Below, piece by piece: positions 43,781 to 53,614 of a DNA stretch of 54,556 nucleotides (its first letter is position 1; every line of letters begins with the position of its first letter). Both the position numbers and the translations under genes were made by a program. Location of the stretch: NCBI RefSeq assembly GCF_021655075.1, contig NZ_PPXX01000118.1, positions 1 to 54,556 on the forward strand, given 5' to 3'. A model generated the notes under the pieces. That model worked only from the letters and a program-made list of their open reading frames with translations. It made no database searches and was not told the origin of the DNA. The stretch comes from Clostridium sp. Cult2. Lineage in GTDB: Bacteria > Bacillota > Clostridia > Tissierellales > Tepidimicrobiaceae.

Positions 43781-46700
43781 TCATTCCACCTCCCAAACTT
43801 CTTTGTACCTACATATATCCTTATAAATACAATAAGGTGAACATTCTACTGGATTTACAGAGAAATCCCCGTTATAGATACCTTCTATATAAAACTTAAT
43901 AAATTCTTTAGTTGTATCCAATAATTCTTCTAATTCTTCTTCAGTAATAGCGCCTTTGTTCCTCTTGCTTACTAGGTCTTTTTCTTCTACATTGCCTAAC
44001 TTTACTTGAAACTCTCCAGTGGATATAATTCCATACATAGCTGCAACTACAGATTTATCTTTTTGTGACAATATATATAAAGGCAATTGCAACGATAATC
44101 CAGACCTCATATGATCAATATTCCTAATATTGTAATCACTATTTTTATAATCTATTATTATATATTTGTCCTCATCAATATATTTGTCTACTCTATCTAT
44201 TGCCCCGGTAAATGGAATCTTCAAACCGTCTATCTCTATTTCAAAGGGTTCTTTTTTGCCAAATGGGATTTCAAAATCTATTGGAACCGTCTTTTTCTTC
44301 AATTTGGTTAATCTATCTAAATCGGATTTAATAAACTCTAATATTCTATTAGCATTGTTTTCTATTCTCAAATGGCAAAGCTTAGAATTTAAATCTATAC
44401 CTAGGGATTTCATCTTCTTTTCTACTTTTGCAACTATATAATCATTGGTTTTATCTATATTAAATAAGCTTTTCCCCTCTATATGCCCTTGGATTTCTTT
44501 CCTATAATTGTAATAATATTCTTTTAATACCTCATGATTAATAACCCCTCTATCTAGAGGAGTAAAATCCTGAAATTCCCTTTCCATTTCTTCCACATTT
44601 AATATATTATTCAATAAGAAATAATAAGGACATCTTCCATAGGATTCTAAATAACTAATAGAGTATATTTTGTCTTTATGGATATTCATAATATCTTCTA
44701 TTATATTTTCATCTCCAATATTTCCACTATATTGATTGAATTCTTCCTTATTCCTTTCAATTTCACATAAAATCCTATTATTTACTTCTTTTAAGGTATT
44801 CCCATCCATGTTGTTATACATATAAAATAATTCTTTTTCATCTTCTCCTTCGAAATATCTTCCAAGGAGGTATTTAGATAATTCTTTCTTTGTTGTTAAT
44901 TGGTTAGCTTCCCTTTTAATAATATAATCCATATTTACTGTTATTAGATTTACTTTTTCTTCAATCTTTTCTCCTTCAATAACATTTAATACTTCATCTA
45001 AAAAAATAGAAGGTATGTCCTTCTCGTCTTCAGTAGCATTTTCTGAGTAGGATAAATACAAATTATTGGTACAAGTAGCAATAATAGTAGTAAACATTAT
45101 GGATTCTTTGTCCAATCTTTCGTGATAATTCTTTACATCCATTCCTATACTTTTTAGTTCTTCATAATTGTCATCTTTAAAAAAGAAATTGTTTTCCATT
45201 ATATTAGGATACTTTCCTTGAGAAAGCCCAGGTAGAAATAAAACTTTAAACCTCTGTCCTCTAGCAGTTACAGGAGATAATATATGGACTCCTCTTTGAT
45301 TACCTTGAACTTCCATTATGCTTTCTTTTTCTAGATAGCTTTCCAATAGTACTAAAAATTCTTCTAATGGAATCTCATCTACAATAATATTCGAAACATT
45401 TATTATAGTATTTAATATCTCTATTAATTTGTTATAAGCTGAAAAATCTCTATCAAATAAATTAAAGTCTCCTGTTAAATTATATAACTCCAATATTTTC
45501 CCTTTAATATTGTATTTTTCAATAAAATCCATAAGGATTGACAGATATTCTTTAATAGTTGTTTTTGAAGGAATGCCATTGGATTCTTCTTCCATGGTAA
45601 GTAGTATTGATTTCAAATCATCAATATGTATTGAAGTATTCAATTTGTTCCCATAGATTAAATCTCCAATAGAATCAAATCTTAATTTTCTTAGAAAATA
45701 TTCTATTATTTCTCTTTCTTCAATATTGCAGAGGTTAAAATAATTGCTCTTTATTCTATTTATAATGGTTTTTTTAGAGTTTTTCTTAAGTTCTAGAATA
45801 TGAACTAATTCTTTAATTAAAGGTATTTCAATTAATTTAATATCCTTATTTAAAGAACAAGGAATTCTTTCCTCCTGGAATACTTGAAACATTTTATCTT
45901 CATACTCATCTGGATTAGTAAGGACAATGGCCATATCTATTAAATCTATGCCTTCTAAATTATGTCTTTTAATTGTTTCTGAAATCTTTTTAAACTCCAA
46001 ATAGGTATTAGATGCCTTAACCATATGAATATTATGATTAGGCTTCAATTTACTTTTAGATTCATTAAATAAAATGCTAGCCATTTCCTCATAATAGGTT
46101 AATTCTTCTTTTTCCTCATTAATAATTTCAAATCCTAATCCTTTAAGAAATTCTAAAGTTTCTAGAAGAGTATCAAAATTCTTATCTCTGTAAAAAGGCA
46201 TATTAATATATATAGGACATTTGGTTCTAGTTATTTCTTTTAACAGCTCTAATTCTTGAGGTCTAAAATCAAAAAATCCGTCTATTATAATAAAATCTAA
46301 GCCATCAAAAAAGCTATTGTCTTCTTTAAGTAAAGCTAAGGATTTGAAGAAACTTTCTTCCCTATCTATTAGACTATAATTATTTAATTGATTTTCATAT
46401 TCTTCATATATCAATCCTATTTCAGAGTAAAATGGTTCTTTTGGACATCTTGCTAGATATTCTTCAGCAGTTATTAATGATCTTTTTATCTCTCCAATTA
46501 TTCTAACTAGGCTCTTAACAAAACCTTTTTTATTTGATATATTTTTATAATATTTTAATTTGTTATTTTCATTTAGTTCCCTTAATATTTTAGAAATAAG
46601 AGCTTCTTTCATTTCACCATCTATATAGGTATTTAAATTATTTTCCAATAATCTATCTACAATGTCATCAAAGGTAAATAAGTTAATATCAAAGGTGCCC

Positions 46701-46870
46701 TTCACAGTTTTAATCATCTTTTCTCTATATCTTTCCAATAAATTACCATTTGGTAATATATAGTAGAAACGATTTCCTATATTTTGTTCCAAATAATCAA
46801 TACCTTTGTTAAATAAATCATTAGTCCTAGAATTATTATAGGGACCTAAATAAACCAACCTCTCTGTCAT
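43781..46870 (-). CDS. addB: AddB nuclease subunit with degenerate P-loop
   Basis: Second nuclease subunit of AddAB. Seen: 1029 aa, somewhat shorter than B. subtilis AddB. The C-terminal nuclease has GAIDRVDKYIDE and IIIDYKNSD (Asp907/Lys909). The iron-sulphur cysteines are Cys747 (SYGRCPYYF) and 1010/1014/1020 (CSPYCIYKDIC). The N-terminus starts LVYLGPYNNSRTNDL where AddB usually has a Walker A (GxxGxGKT); the Lys-Ser/Thr is missing, so ATP binding is probably lost. Several inactive-helicase segments are recognisable, e.g. HILSPVTARGQRFKVLFLPG. ATG 46870 follows AGGAGG. It directly precedes addA. Confidence 0.88.
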   Translation of the reverse strand: MTERLVYLGPYNNSRTNDLFNKGIDYLEQNIGNRFYYILPNGNLLERYREKMIKTVKGTFDINLFTFDDIVDRLLENNLNTYIDGEMKEALISKILRELNENNKLKYYKNISNKKGFVKSLVRIIGEIKRSLITAEEYLARCPKEPFYSEIGLIYEEYENQLNNYSLIDREESFFKSLALLKEDNSFFDGLDFIIIDGFFDFRPQELELLKEITRTKCPIYINMPFYRDKNFDTLLETLEFLKGLGFEIINEEKEELTYYEEMASILFNESKSKLKPNHNIHMVKASNTYLEFKKISETIKRHNLEGIDLIDMAIVLTNPDEYEDKMFQVFQEERIPCSLNKDIKLIEIPLIKELVHILELKKNSKKTIINRIKSNYFNLCNIEEREIIEYFLRKLRFDSIGDLIYGNKLNTSIHIDDLKSILLTMEEESNGIPSKTTIKEYLSILMDFIEKYNIKGKILELYNLTGDFNLFDRDFSAYNKLIEILNTIINVSNIIVDEIPLEEFLVLLESYLEKESIMEVQGNQRGVHILSPVTARGQRFKVLFLPGLSQGKYPNIMENNFFFKDDNYEELKSIGMDVKNYHERLDKESIMFTTIIATCTNNLYLSYSENATEDEKDIPSIFLDEVLNVIEGEKIEEKVNLITVNMDYIIKREANQLTTKKELSKYLLGRYFEGEDEKELFYMYNNMDGNTLKEVNNRILCEIERNKEEFNQYSGNIGDENIIEDIMNIHKDKIYSISYLESYGRCPYYFLLNNILNVEEMEREFQDFTPLDRGVINHEVLKEYYYNYRKEIQGHIEGKSLFNIDKTNDYIVAKVEKKMKSLGIDLNSKLCHLRIENNANRILEFIKSDLDRLTKLKKKTVPIDFEIPFGKKEPFEIEIDGLKIPFTGAIDRVDKYIDEDKYIIIDYKNSDYNIRNIDHMRSGLSLQLPLYILSQKDKSVVAAMYGIISTGEFQVKLGNVEEKDLVSKRNKGAITEEELEELLDTTKEFIKFYIEGIYNGDFSVNPVECSPYCIYKDICRYKEVWEVE

Positions 46871-46880
46871 TTTTTTCCTC

Positions 46881-47780
46881 CTAAATATTGTTCAAAGCTA
46901 TTTTTGCAGCCCCAATCATGCCAGCATCATTTAAAAATTTAGCTGGTAGAATTTTCGTTCCCTTTGGATTGTTACAGTTATCATTATAATAATTGAGGAC
47001 TTTATCCCACCAAAATTCTTTAGAGTTAATAACTCCACCACCAATTATTATTCCTTCAGGGTCAAATATATTCTTTATAGATATTAGATAGGTTCCTAAA
47101 TCTTCAACAAATTTATCAATAGTTACTTTACAGTTTTCATCATTTTTACAATTATTAAAAATATCTTTTCCTTTTAATCTTTTCCCTGATAATTCTAAAT
47201 AGGTTTTTTCTATACCACTTCCGGATATATATTGTTCTACGCAACCTTTCTGTCCACAATTACATTGCCTGCCATTGGGATATAGGATAGTATGGCCTAG
47301 CTCAGCCCCCTGATAGTTTTTACCATACCATATGCCTGATTTTTTAGAAAAAATAGCTCCTCCAACTCCTGTCCCCAAGGTTAACATAATAAAACTGTCT
47401 AATCCTTTTCCCGCTCCTATCCATTCTTCACAGATGGCTGCTACATTTGCATCATTTTCAACAAAAATAGGTATATTATTAAATTCCTTTGATAATTCTT
47501 CTTTAATCTTAGTACCAGCCCATCCCATAATATTTCCACCTATGGTCAATACTTCACCTTTTTTTACATCTATAAATCCAGGAGAGCCTATACCAATAGC
47601 TTCTACTTTCTCTCCTTCTTTCAATTCATTAATAATTTCTTTTATCCTACCTAATACAATATTCTTATCTCCCTCTGAGCCTGTATCCTCACTTGTTTTT
47701 TTAAAAATTTGTCCCTTTTCATTAATAAGCCCACCATATATACTAGTGCCACCTACATCGATTCCAATAACCTTATTCAA
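46881..47780 (-). CDS. ROK family sugar kinase
   Basis: Cytoplasmic hexose or amino-sugar kinase. Seen: 299 aa. The ATP-binding start GIDVGGTSIYGGL, catalytic ENDANVAAICEEWIGAGKG, GTGVGGAIF and AELGHTI are followed by the zinc motif RQCNCGQKGCVEQYISG (CxCGxxGCxE). Start TTG 47780 after AAGGAGGTGTTT. Its position downstream of NagZ and the HExxH gene suggests that it may phosphorylate an amino sugar (GlcNAc or MurNAc) released from murein; glucokinase is the other common activity of the family. It lies 10 bp before addB. Confidence 0.88.
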   Translation of the reverse strand: MNKVIGIDVGGTSIYGGLINEKGQIFKKTSEDTGSEGDKNIVLGRIKEIINELKEGEKVEAIGIGSPGFIDVKKGEVLTIGGNIMGWAGTKIKEELSKEFNNIPIFVENDANVAAICEEWIGAGKGLDSFIMLTLGTGVGGAIFSKKSGIWYGKNYQGAELGHTILYPNGRQCNCGQKGCVEQYISGSGIEKTYLELSGKRLKGKDIFNNCKNDENCKVTIDKFVEDLGTYLISIKNIFDPEGIIIGGGVINSKEFWWDKVLNYYNDNCNNPKGTKILPAKFLNDAGMIGAAKIALNNI

Positions 47781-47819
47781 AAAAACACCTCCTTATCATT
47801 AAAACTATCCTCCACATAA

Positions 47820-48503
47820 TCATAGATAATATACCTTTAGCCTTTCATCTATTTCATCAAAATAGTTTAGTAATTTATCCATATCAACAAAGCCTGTCCC
47901 CCAAAGATATAAATAATTAAGTACCTTTGGATTAAAAGATAAATCTAGAAATTTCTTTGCAAATATATTTGCTCCTATATCGCTAGTCTTTATGATAGGA
48001 TATGATTTTTTAATTGGTCCTAGTTTGATTACATTTACCTCATCTAATTTTTCATAGGTATTCCCAATCTCTTTAGATTCTATATAGTGAAAAAGTTCAT
48101 GAGCTAATAATATTCTATATATATTGTTATAATTTAAAAATTTAATCCCTAATCCGCTATAGGCTTGCTCCATTCTTTTTATAGATTTATCATACATTAT
48201 TATTTTTTCTTTATCTTCTTTGTATTTTCCTCTAAGCTTTACCATCTCAAAATCATATTCAGTAGTATCTACTTCCACTTGAATCTTTTTATCTTCACAG
48301 ATTTCTTTTAAAGAATTATATTTTTTCATTATATTTAATGCTGTTTCAATGCCTATTTTAATGGATTCATCAATAAAATAATCCACCTTAGTTTTTGGTA
48401 TCTTTTTAAAGCTATTATCTTCCATCAATTCAGCCATCGACATAATCCTATCGGTAGCTCTATCAATGATAATTTTATATGGCAAAGTATCAACCCTTTC
48501 CAT
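47820..48503 (-). CDS. Putative zinc metallopeptidase-like protein (HExxH)
   Basis: Not assigned to a named family. Seen: 227 aa, no signal peptide. A helical body carries HELFH (His135-Glu136-His139) in YRILLAHELFHYIESKE. Further on comes SDIGANIFAKKFLDL, which recalls the E/D-x-x-A-N-x-F-A segment of ImmA/IrrE-type M78 peptidases and could supply a third ligand. The start ATG 48503 lies one base after the nagZ stop, so it is coupled to nagZ; the ribosome-binding site is weak. Peptidase activity is inferred from the motif only. Confidence 0.7.
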   Translation of the reverse strand: MERVDTLPYKIIIDRATDRIMSMAELMEDNSFKKIPKTKVDYFIDESIKIGIETALNIMKKYNSLKEICEDKKIQVEVDTTEYDFEMVKLRGKYKEDKEKIIMYDKSIKRMEQAYSGLGIKFLNYNNIYRILLAHELFHYIESKEIGNTYEKLDEVNVIKLGPIKKSYPIIKTSDIGANIFAKKFLDLSFNPKVLNYLYLWGTGFVDMDKLLNYFDEIDERLKVYYL

Positions 48504-48504
48504 C

Positions 48505-49749
48505 CTATCTAGAAATTTTATTTAATAGCTCCTCAGTTTTGGAATTTAAAGAATCCATATCAACTTCTTCTATCAATCGGTCTTTTAGTTTATACTTTTC
48601 CTTTATTTGAATAATTCTATATACCTTTTCATCCAATTCTTCTGGAGTAATGGTTCCCTTATTGACTTCTTCCTTTATTCTTTCAATAATTTTCATATGG
48701 TTTTCATAGCCATGGCATACAAGCAATAGATCACCACCAGCCTTTAGAAACTTAACAGCTGCTTCATCTATTGTATAGTTTTTAATTATTGCTCCCATAG
48801 TCATATCATCTGATATTATTACACCTTTAAAAGATAATTTCTCCCTAAGTAATTTTGTTATAATCTCCTTTGATAAGGTAGCAGGATACTTGTTGTCCAA
48901 TTCGGGAAAAAGTATGTGCCCTACCATTATTCCTTTAACACCTTGTTTAATGCCTTCAATGAAAGGTGCTAATTCTAATTCTTCCAGTTCCTTAATATCT
49001 TTATTTATCACAGGCAAATCTATATGGGAATCCATATCCGTATCTCCATGGCCTGGAAAATGTTTTATAACAGGAATAATATTTTCTGACCTTGTGCCTT
49101 TCATTACCTGTATTCCGTTTTCTATTACTGTTTCAATTGTAGAACCAAAAGCCCTATCTCCTATTACTGGATTTTTTGGATTGGAGTTTATATCTAAGAC
49201 TGGGCCAAAGTTCATATTAAATCCCAAAGATTTTAATCTCTTTCCTATTATTTTACCATATTCCAGGGAGATATCTCTATCATTTATTTCCCCTATTTTT
49301 CTAGCTGCTGGTAGTTTTAGAAATGAGCTGGGAAGTCTAGATACCCTTCCTCCTTCTTCATCTACTGATAAGAATAATGGTATTGGGTTAGTTGAATTAG
49401 CCTTTTTTAAACTATTTAATAGTTCTAAAGTCTGGTTTTCATCAGAGATATTATATTTGAATAGAGTGAAACCACCTATATGATATTTCTCGATAATTTC
49501 CTTTGTATGATCATCTATTGTATAACCATTTATCCCTACTATCACCAGTTGACCTATCTTTTCATCTAATGTCATATTATCTATTTTCTCTTGAATATTA
49601 TTTTTAGTTTCAAGTTCTTCCGTTGGTTCTAACTCTTTTCTAGGTATATCTTCTTTCTGCTTATCCTTATCTACTATCTCTTTACCATTACTACATCCAG
49701 TCAATATAAGGATTAGGCCTAATAATATATATAAATATAGCTTTTTCAT
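48505..49749 (-). CDS. nagZ: Lipoprotein beta-N-acetylhexosaminidase (GH3, NagZ-type)
   Basis: Removes N-acetylglucosamine from muropeptides or other glycans outside the cell. Seen: 414 aa, lipobox LTGC (cysteine 19), then GH3 domain: VDEEGGRVSRLPSSF, FNMNFGPVLDIN and the NagZ loop KHFPGHGDTDMDSHIDLPVI, which holds the Asp/His acid-base pair. The nucleophile is the Asp in GVIISDDMTMGAI. All catalytic parts are present. ATG 49749 follows AAAGGAAAAGAGGATATT. A sigma-A promoter lies at 49782-49810. In Firmicutes NagZ is typically exported, consistent with the lipobox. Confidence 0.93.
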   Translation of the reverse strand: MKKLYLYILLGLILILTGCSNGKEIVDKDKQKEDIPRKELEPTEELETKNNIQEKIDNMTLDEKIGQLVIVGINGYTIDDHTKEIIEKYHIGGFTLFKYNISDENQTLELLNSLKKANSTNPIPLFLSVDEEGGRVSRLPSSFLKLPAARKIGEINDRDISLEYGKIIGKRLKSLGFNMNFGPVLDINSNPKNPVIGDRAFGSTIETVIENGIQVMKGTRSENIIPVIKHFPGHGDTDMDSHIDLPVINKDIKELEELELAPFIEGIKQGVKGIMVGHILFPELDNKYPATLSKEIITKLLREKLSFKGVIISDDMTMGAIIKNYTIDEAAVKFLKAGGDLLLVCHGYENHMKIIERIKEEVNKGTITPEELDEKVYRIIQIKEKYKLKDRLIEEVDMDSLNSKTEELLNKISR

Positions 49750-49781
49750 AATATCCTCTTTTCCTTTAATATATTAACTCA

Positions 49782-49810
49782 ATTTTAATATAGTATCTCT
49801 TCTTTTGCAA
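49782..49810 (-). promoter_or_regulatory. Sigma-A promoter of nagZ
   Basis: Minus strand TTGCAA (49805-49810), 17-nt spacer, TAAAAT (49782-49787); the start is about 25-30 nt before the nagZ start codon. It separates nagZ and following genes from the opp-NlpC unit. Confidence 0.6.
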
Positions 49811-49824
49811 TATTGATACTTTCA

Positions 49825-49852
49825 AATAAAAAACCTGCTGTTATAAGCAGGT
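49825..49852 (-). terminator. Intrinsic terminator of the opp-NlpC/P60 operon
   Basis: ACCTGCT (49833-49839) pairs with AGCAGGT (49846-49852), and TTTTTTATTTG follows on the minus strand. It begins at the stop codon of the NlpC/P60 gene. Confidence 0.88.
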
Positions 49853-50665
49853 CTAAAACACAGTTCCTATTTCCTTTATTTTTGCTAAATCCTCCCTATA
49901 GTCATCATGGTCTGGGTTTAAGCTGTTAATTACTACTCCACCCGATGCTCCAGTAGAGTGGATATATTTATCATATCCAATATACATGGCAACATGACCA
50001 GGCCAATATAATAGGTCCCCTGGTTTCATCTCTTCCCTTGGTATTTTTTTCATACCAAACTCTTCTTTTATTTGGGAGTCTCTATATATAATAACTCCAT
50101 TAATTAAATATGATATGGAAGCAAGACCTGAACAATCAATGCCAAAAGGAGTTTTGCCACCCCATCTATATTGGGTGCCTAAATAAGTAAGAGCTGTGTT
50201 TACTATTTTTTTCCGCAAACTATTATCAATAATCCCCCTATCTAGTCTAATCCTATCCCCAATTAATTCTTTTCTAATCCAACCTTTTTCTTCTGTTGGT
50301 AAAATCATCTCTACCCAATTTTTATTGGTATTCCCTGTAAGTTTAATAACTGCTCCCCTAGTTAATAATTTTATGCTATAACTTTGATATTTTGGTTCTT
50401 TCATCACATCTACTATTCCCCATGTTACTATATGATTGGCTTCTCTATCCCAGTTTTTTACCTTTTCTCTATCTATTAATAGATAATCTCCGTGAATAAA
50501 TCCCCTATATCTATAGTCAGTTTCCACGTAATACCAATTATCCTTTTCTTTATTCAATATGGTTACTAATCTACCAAAGATAGATTCATCGGCAGCTTCC
50601 TTTTCAAAACCTACTTGCTGCTTTAAAGGACCTATAGTATCTATAATAATAGCTAATTCCTTCAT
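49853..50665 (-). CDS. NlpC/P60 cysteine peptidase without signal peptide (YkfC-like)
   Basis: Probably cleaves gamma-D-Glu-diamino-acid bonds in imported murein peptides. Seen: 270 aa. Two SH3-like domains (about 1-65 and 75-135) precede the peptidase, with Cys178 in FGIDCSGLASISYL, His224 in WPGHVAMYIG and a third polar residue around His236 (YIHSTGAS). There is no leader peptide, unlike secreted members, which suggests a cytoplasmic role as in B. subtilis YkfC. ATG 50665 follows AAGGGGG. It lies 14 bp after oppF, so it is in the importer operon. This parallels the dpp-ykf arrangement, where a peptide importer is linked to the same enzyme. Confidence 0.85.
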   Translation of the reverse strand: MKELAIIIDTIGPLKQQVGFEKEAADESIFGRLVTILNKEKDNWYYVETDYRYRGFIHGDYLLIDREKVKNWDREANHIVTWGIVDVMKEPKYQSYSIKLLTRGAVIKLTGNTNKNWVEMILPTEEKGWIRKELIGDRIRLDRGIIDNSLRKKIVNTALTYLGTQYRWGGKTPFGIDCSGLASISYLINGVIIYRDSQIKEEFGMKKIPREEMKPGDLLYWPGHVAMYIGYDKYIHSTGASGGVVINSLNPDHDDYREDLAKIKEIGTVF

Positions 50666-50679
50666 AATTTACCCCCTTC

Positions 50680-51627
50680 TTAAGCTTTGCTTAATCTTAT
50701 CATATATTCTTCAATCTCTTCTTCATTGGCTAATATAAAATGACCTGGTTCTATTTCTATCCACTTAGGAGGATTCTTCTCATAGTTATGACAATTTGGG
50801 TCATATACTTCTAACACCTTTTGCTTCTCTTTTATTGGATTAGGTAAGGGAATGGCTGAAAGTAAAGCCCTAGTATACGGATGTAATGGATTTGCGAAAA
50901 GTTTTTCAGTTTCTGCTAATTCAACTATTTTCCCCTTATGAATAACTGCTAATCTATCTGTTATAAACCTTACTACAGATAAATCGTGAGCTATAAATAA
51001 ATAAGTCAAGTCCTTTTCTTTTTGTAGTTCAGATAATAGATTTAAAACCTGAGCTCGAATAGAAACGTCTAAGGCTGATATGGGTTCATCTGCAATGATA
51101 AACTCTGGCTCCATGATTAATGCCCTAGCAACTCCAATCCTTTGCCTTTGTCCTCCTGAAAATTCATGGGGAAAGCGACTAGCAAATTCTGGTAAAAGTC
51201 CAACATCTAATAAGGCCTTTTCTACTTTTCTTTTCCTATCTTCTTCATCTTTATAATTCTTTAAATTATACAAACCTTCAGATACAATATAATCTACCTT
51301 AGCCCTCTCATTTAAGGAAGCCATTGGATCTTGAAAAATCATCTGTATCTTTCTAGTCAGTTCCTTATCTAATTCTCTGCTAATATTTCCATTTATCTTC
51401 TGCCCTTTAAACAATATCTCTCCGCCAGCAGTCTCTACTATACGGGTAATAGCCCTACCAATAGTAGTTTTTCCTGAACCAGATTCTCCTACCAGTCCAA
51501 AGGTTTCACCTTTATAGATATGAAAACTCACATCATCTACTGCCACAAATTTATCCTTCTTTTTCTTCCCAAACTCTATGCGTAAATTTTTGACTTCTAA
51601 TAAAATTTCCTTTTTTATTTTATCCAT
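50680..51627 (-). CDS. oppF: Oligopeptide ABC transporter ATP-binding protein
   Basis: One of two ATPases of a peptide importer. Seen: 315 aa, Walker [30 protein letters not shown], signature [16 protein letters not shown], Walker [13 protein letters not shown] and the C-terminal oligopeptide/dipeptide region [16 protein letters not shown]. The start ATG 51627 lies inside the last codons of oppD (8-bp overlap) after AGGTGAAGGCAA. It is the last importer gene and is followed by the NlpC/P60 peptidase gene. Confidence 0.93.
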   Translation of the reverse strand: MDKIKKEILLEVKNLRIEFGKKKKDKFVAVDDVSFHIYKGETFGLVGESGSGKTTIGRAITRIVETAGGEILFKGQKINGNISRELDKELTRKIQMIFQDPMASLNERAKVDYIVSEGLYNLKNYKDEEDRKRKVEKALLDVGLLPEFASRFPHEFSGGQRQRIGVARALIMEPEFIIADEPISALDVSIRAQVLNLLSELQKEKDLTYLFIAHDLSVVRFITDRLAVIHKGKIVELAETEKLFANPLHPYTRALLSAIPLPNPIKEKQKVLEVYDPNCHNYEKNPPKWIEIEPGHFILANEEEIEEYMIRLSKA

Positions 51628-52669
51628 TTGCCTTCACCTGCCATTGTTTGCGTAAAATTTTTATGGATTCTGGTGGTTCAACCTTTGGCGCTCTAGAATC
51701 TAGTAACCAAGTTTTAGCTTTATGGGTAGGACTTACTTGAAAATATGGGGGCCTTTTTACAAAATCTATTTTTAATGCCTTTTCATTCCTAGAAGCAAAA
51801 GCATCTCCCTTTATCTCATTGAACAAATTTGGTGGTGTTCCTTTAATGGAATATAAAGGTTCTCCCTTAACGCCTAATTGAGGCAAGGATGAAAGCAAAG
51901 CCCAAGTATAGGGATGTTGTGCGTTATAGAAGACTTCTTCACAGGTGCCTATTTCTATTATATCTCCAGCATACATTACAGCTATTCTATCTGCTATATT
52001 TGCTACTACTCCTAAATCATGGGTAATATAAATGGTGGTCAATTTATACTTCTTCTGTAGGTTTTTTAGTAAATCTAGTATTTGTGCCTGTATGGTTACA
52101 TCCAAAGCAGTAGTAGGCTCATCGCATATTAGTATCTTAGGATTACAAGCTATTGCAATAGCTATAACCACCCTCTGTCTCATTCCACCAGAGAATTCAT
52201 GAGGATATTGATGATATCTTCTTATCGGTTCGGATATGCCTACATCATCTAGTATTTCAAGCACCTTTTCTTTTGCTTTCTCACCTTTTAAACCTTGATG
52301 GAGTACTACCGCCTCCTCCACTTGGCTACCTATACTCTTTAGGGGATTTAATGAAGTCATAGGTTCTTGAAATACCATGGCAAATTCCCTTCCTCTAATC
52401 TTTATCCAATCCTCTTCCGTCTTATATTTAGCCAAATCTTCTCCCTTATATAATATACTGCCAGATTCTACCCATCCATTGGCATCTAATAAGCCCATAA
52501 AAGTTTTGGTAAATACAGACTTCCCAGCTCCTGACTCCCCTACAATGGCCAGACTTTCTCCTTCATATAAATCCAATGAGGCTTCCCTTATGGCAGTTAA
52601 AATTTTGCCTCTTAGATTAAATTTAACTACTAAATCCTGAACGGACAATATTATATTAGAATTTGTCAT
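51620..52669 (-). CDS. oppD: Oligopeptide ABC transporter ATP-binding protein
   Basis: Second ATPase of the importer. Seen: 349 aa, Walker [28 protein letters not shown], signature [16 protein letters not shown], Walker [15 protein letters not shown] and the tail [26 protein letters not shown], split here as [15 protein letters not shown] and [11 protein letters not shown]. The C-terminal domain lacks the usual CxxRCP-type cysteine cluster of OppD/DppD. ATG 52669 follows GGAGGTGGCTTAG. It is 12 bp after oppC. Confidence 0.93.
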   Translation of the reverse strand: MTNSNIILSVQDLVVKFNLRGKILTAIREASLDLYEGESLAIVGESGAGKSVFTKTFMGLLDANGWVESGSILYKGEDLAKYKTEEDWIKIRGREFAMVFQEPMTSLNPLKSIGSQVEEAVVLHQGLKGEKAKEKVLEILDDVGISEPIRRYHQYPHEFSGGMRQRVVIAIAIACNPKILICDEPTTALDVTIQAQILDLLKNLQKKYKLTTIYITHDLGVVANIADRIAVMYAGDIIEIGTCEEVFYNAQHPYTWALLSSLPQLGVKGEPLYSIKGTPPNLFNEIKGDAFASRNEKALKIDFVKRPPYFQVSPTHKAKTWLLDSRAPKVEPPESIKILRKQWQVKANG

Positions 52670-52681
52670 CTAAGCCACCTC

Positions 52682-53614
52682 CTATACGTGATTTCTTGGA
52701 TCAGATGCATCTGCAAATACATTACCTATTACATAGAAGGATATGGTAATAATTGAAAGGACTACTGCGGGGAATATTAATTGGTATCGTAAAGATGGAA
52801 CTCCCATTACCCTTCTACCTTCATTAATTAAATTTCCTAAGGATGGAATACTTACAGGAAGGCCTAGTCCAATATAGGTTAAAAAAACTTCATAACCTAT
52901 GGCAGCAGGAATAGCTAATGCCATTCTTAACATGATTACCGAAACTAAATAGGGTAATAAATTTTTGGTGATTATTCTGTTAGTTGGTGTACCCAAACAT
53001 CTGGAAGCTAAATTGTATTCTCTATCCCTAATAATGACTATAAGATTCCGAACAAAACGAGCCATATTTAGCCAACCTGTCATACACATGGCAAATATCA
53101 TGGTAAATACACTAGGTTTCATTATGTAAGTTAAAAGTATTAGAACTATGGTTGTGGGAATATTGTTTAATACATTATATATTTCAGTAATAATGGATTC
53201 TAATCTTCTAACATAACCCCATAAGGCTCCAACTATAATACCTATTATTGCTTCCCATAAACCAACAAAAAAACCTATTAATAATGAAGTCCTAGTGCCA
53301 CTCCAGATACGAGCCCATAGGTCTTGCCCAATGGAATTAGTCCCAAACCAGAATTCCGAATCAGGGGGATGGTTTCTAAGTTGCATATTGGTAGTCTCAT
53401 CGATATGAATTTTAGTAGGAGATTTCTGTCCTGGTAAATAAGGTTGAATCATTGTAAAGGCTAGTACTGTTATCATTAAAAACAATAGGAATACAGCCAC
53501 TTTATTCTTCATAAATACTTGAACTGTAGAACGCCAATAGGAATAATTAGAGTATCCAGTCCTTTCTGCTTTAGATTCATCATAGATTGCAAATTCAAAT
53601 AAGGAATTATCCAT
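52682..53614 (-). CDS. oppC: Oligopeptide ABC transporter permease
   Basis: Membrane channel subunit. Seen: 310 aa, N-terminal cytoplasmic stretch, one span at about 33-52, then WFGTNSIGQDLWARIWSGTR and five more spans. The EAA-type coupling loop YNLASRCLGTPTNRIITKNLLP and the C-terminal DASDPRNHV are typical of this family. The start ATG 53614 shares a base with the oppB stop (TAATG), so it is coupled. Confidence 0.93.
   Translation of the reverse strand: MDNSLFEFAIYDESKAERTGYSNYSYWRSTVQVFMKNKVAVFLLFLMITVLAFTMIQPYLPGQKSPTKIHIDETTNMQLRNHPPDSEFWFGTNSIGQDLWARIWSGTRTSLLIGFFVGLWEAIIGIIVGALWGYVRRLESIITEIYNVLNNIPTTIVLILLTYIMKPSVFTMIFAMCMTGWLNMARFVRNLIVIIRDREYNLASRCLGTPTNRIITKNLLPYLVSVIMLRMALAIPAAIGYEVFLTYIGLGLPVSIPSLGNLINEGRRVMGVPSLRYQLIFPAVVLSIITISFYVIGNVFADASDPRNHV

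Noticed and set aside
47332-47802. 156-codon plus-strand frame antisense to the ROK kinase
   Set aside because: Shadow of a clear kinase gene, Pro/Ser-rich low-complexity product, no translation signal.
48890-49483. 197-codon plus-strand frame antisense to nagZ
   Set aside because: Shadow of a gene with intact catalytic motifs.
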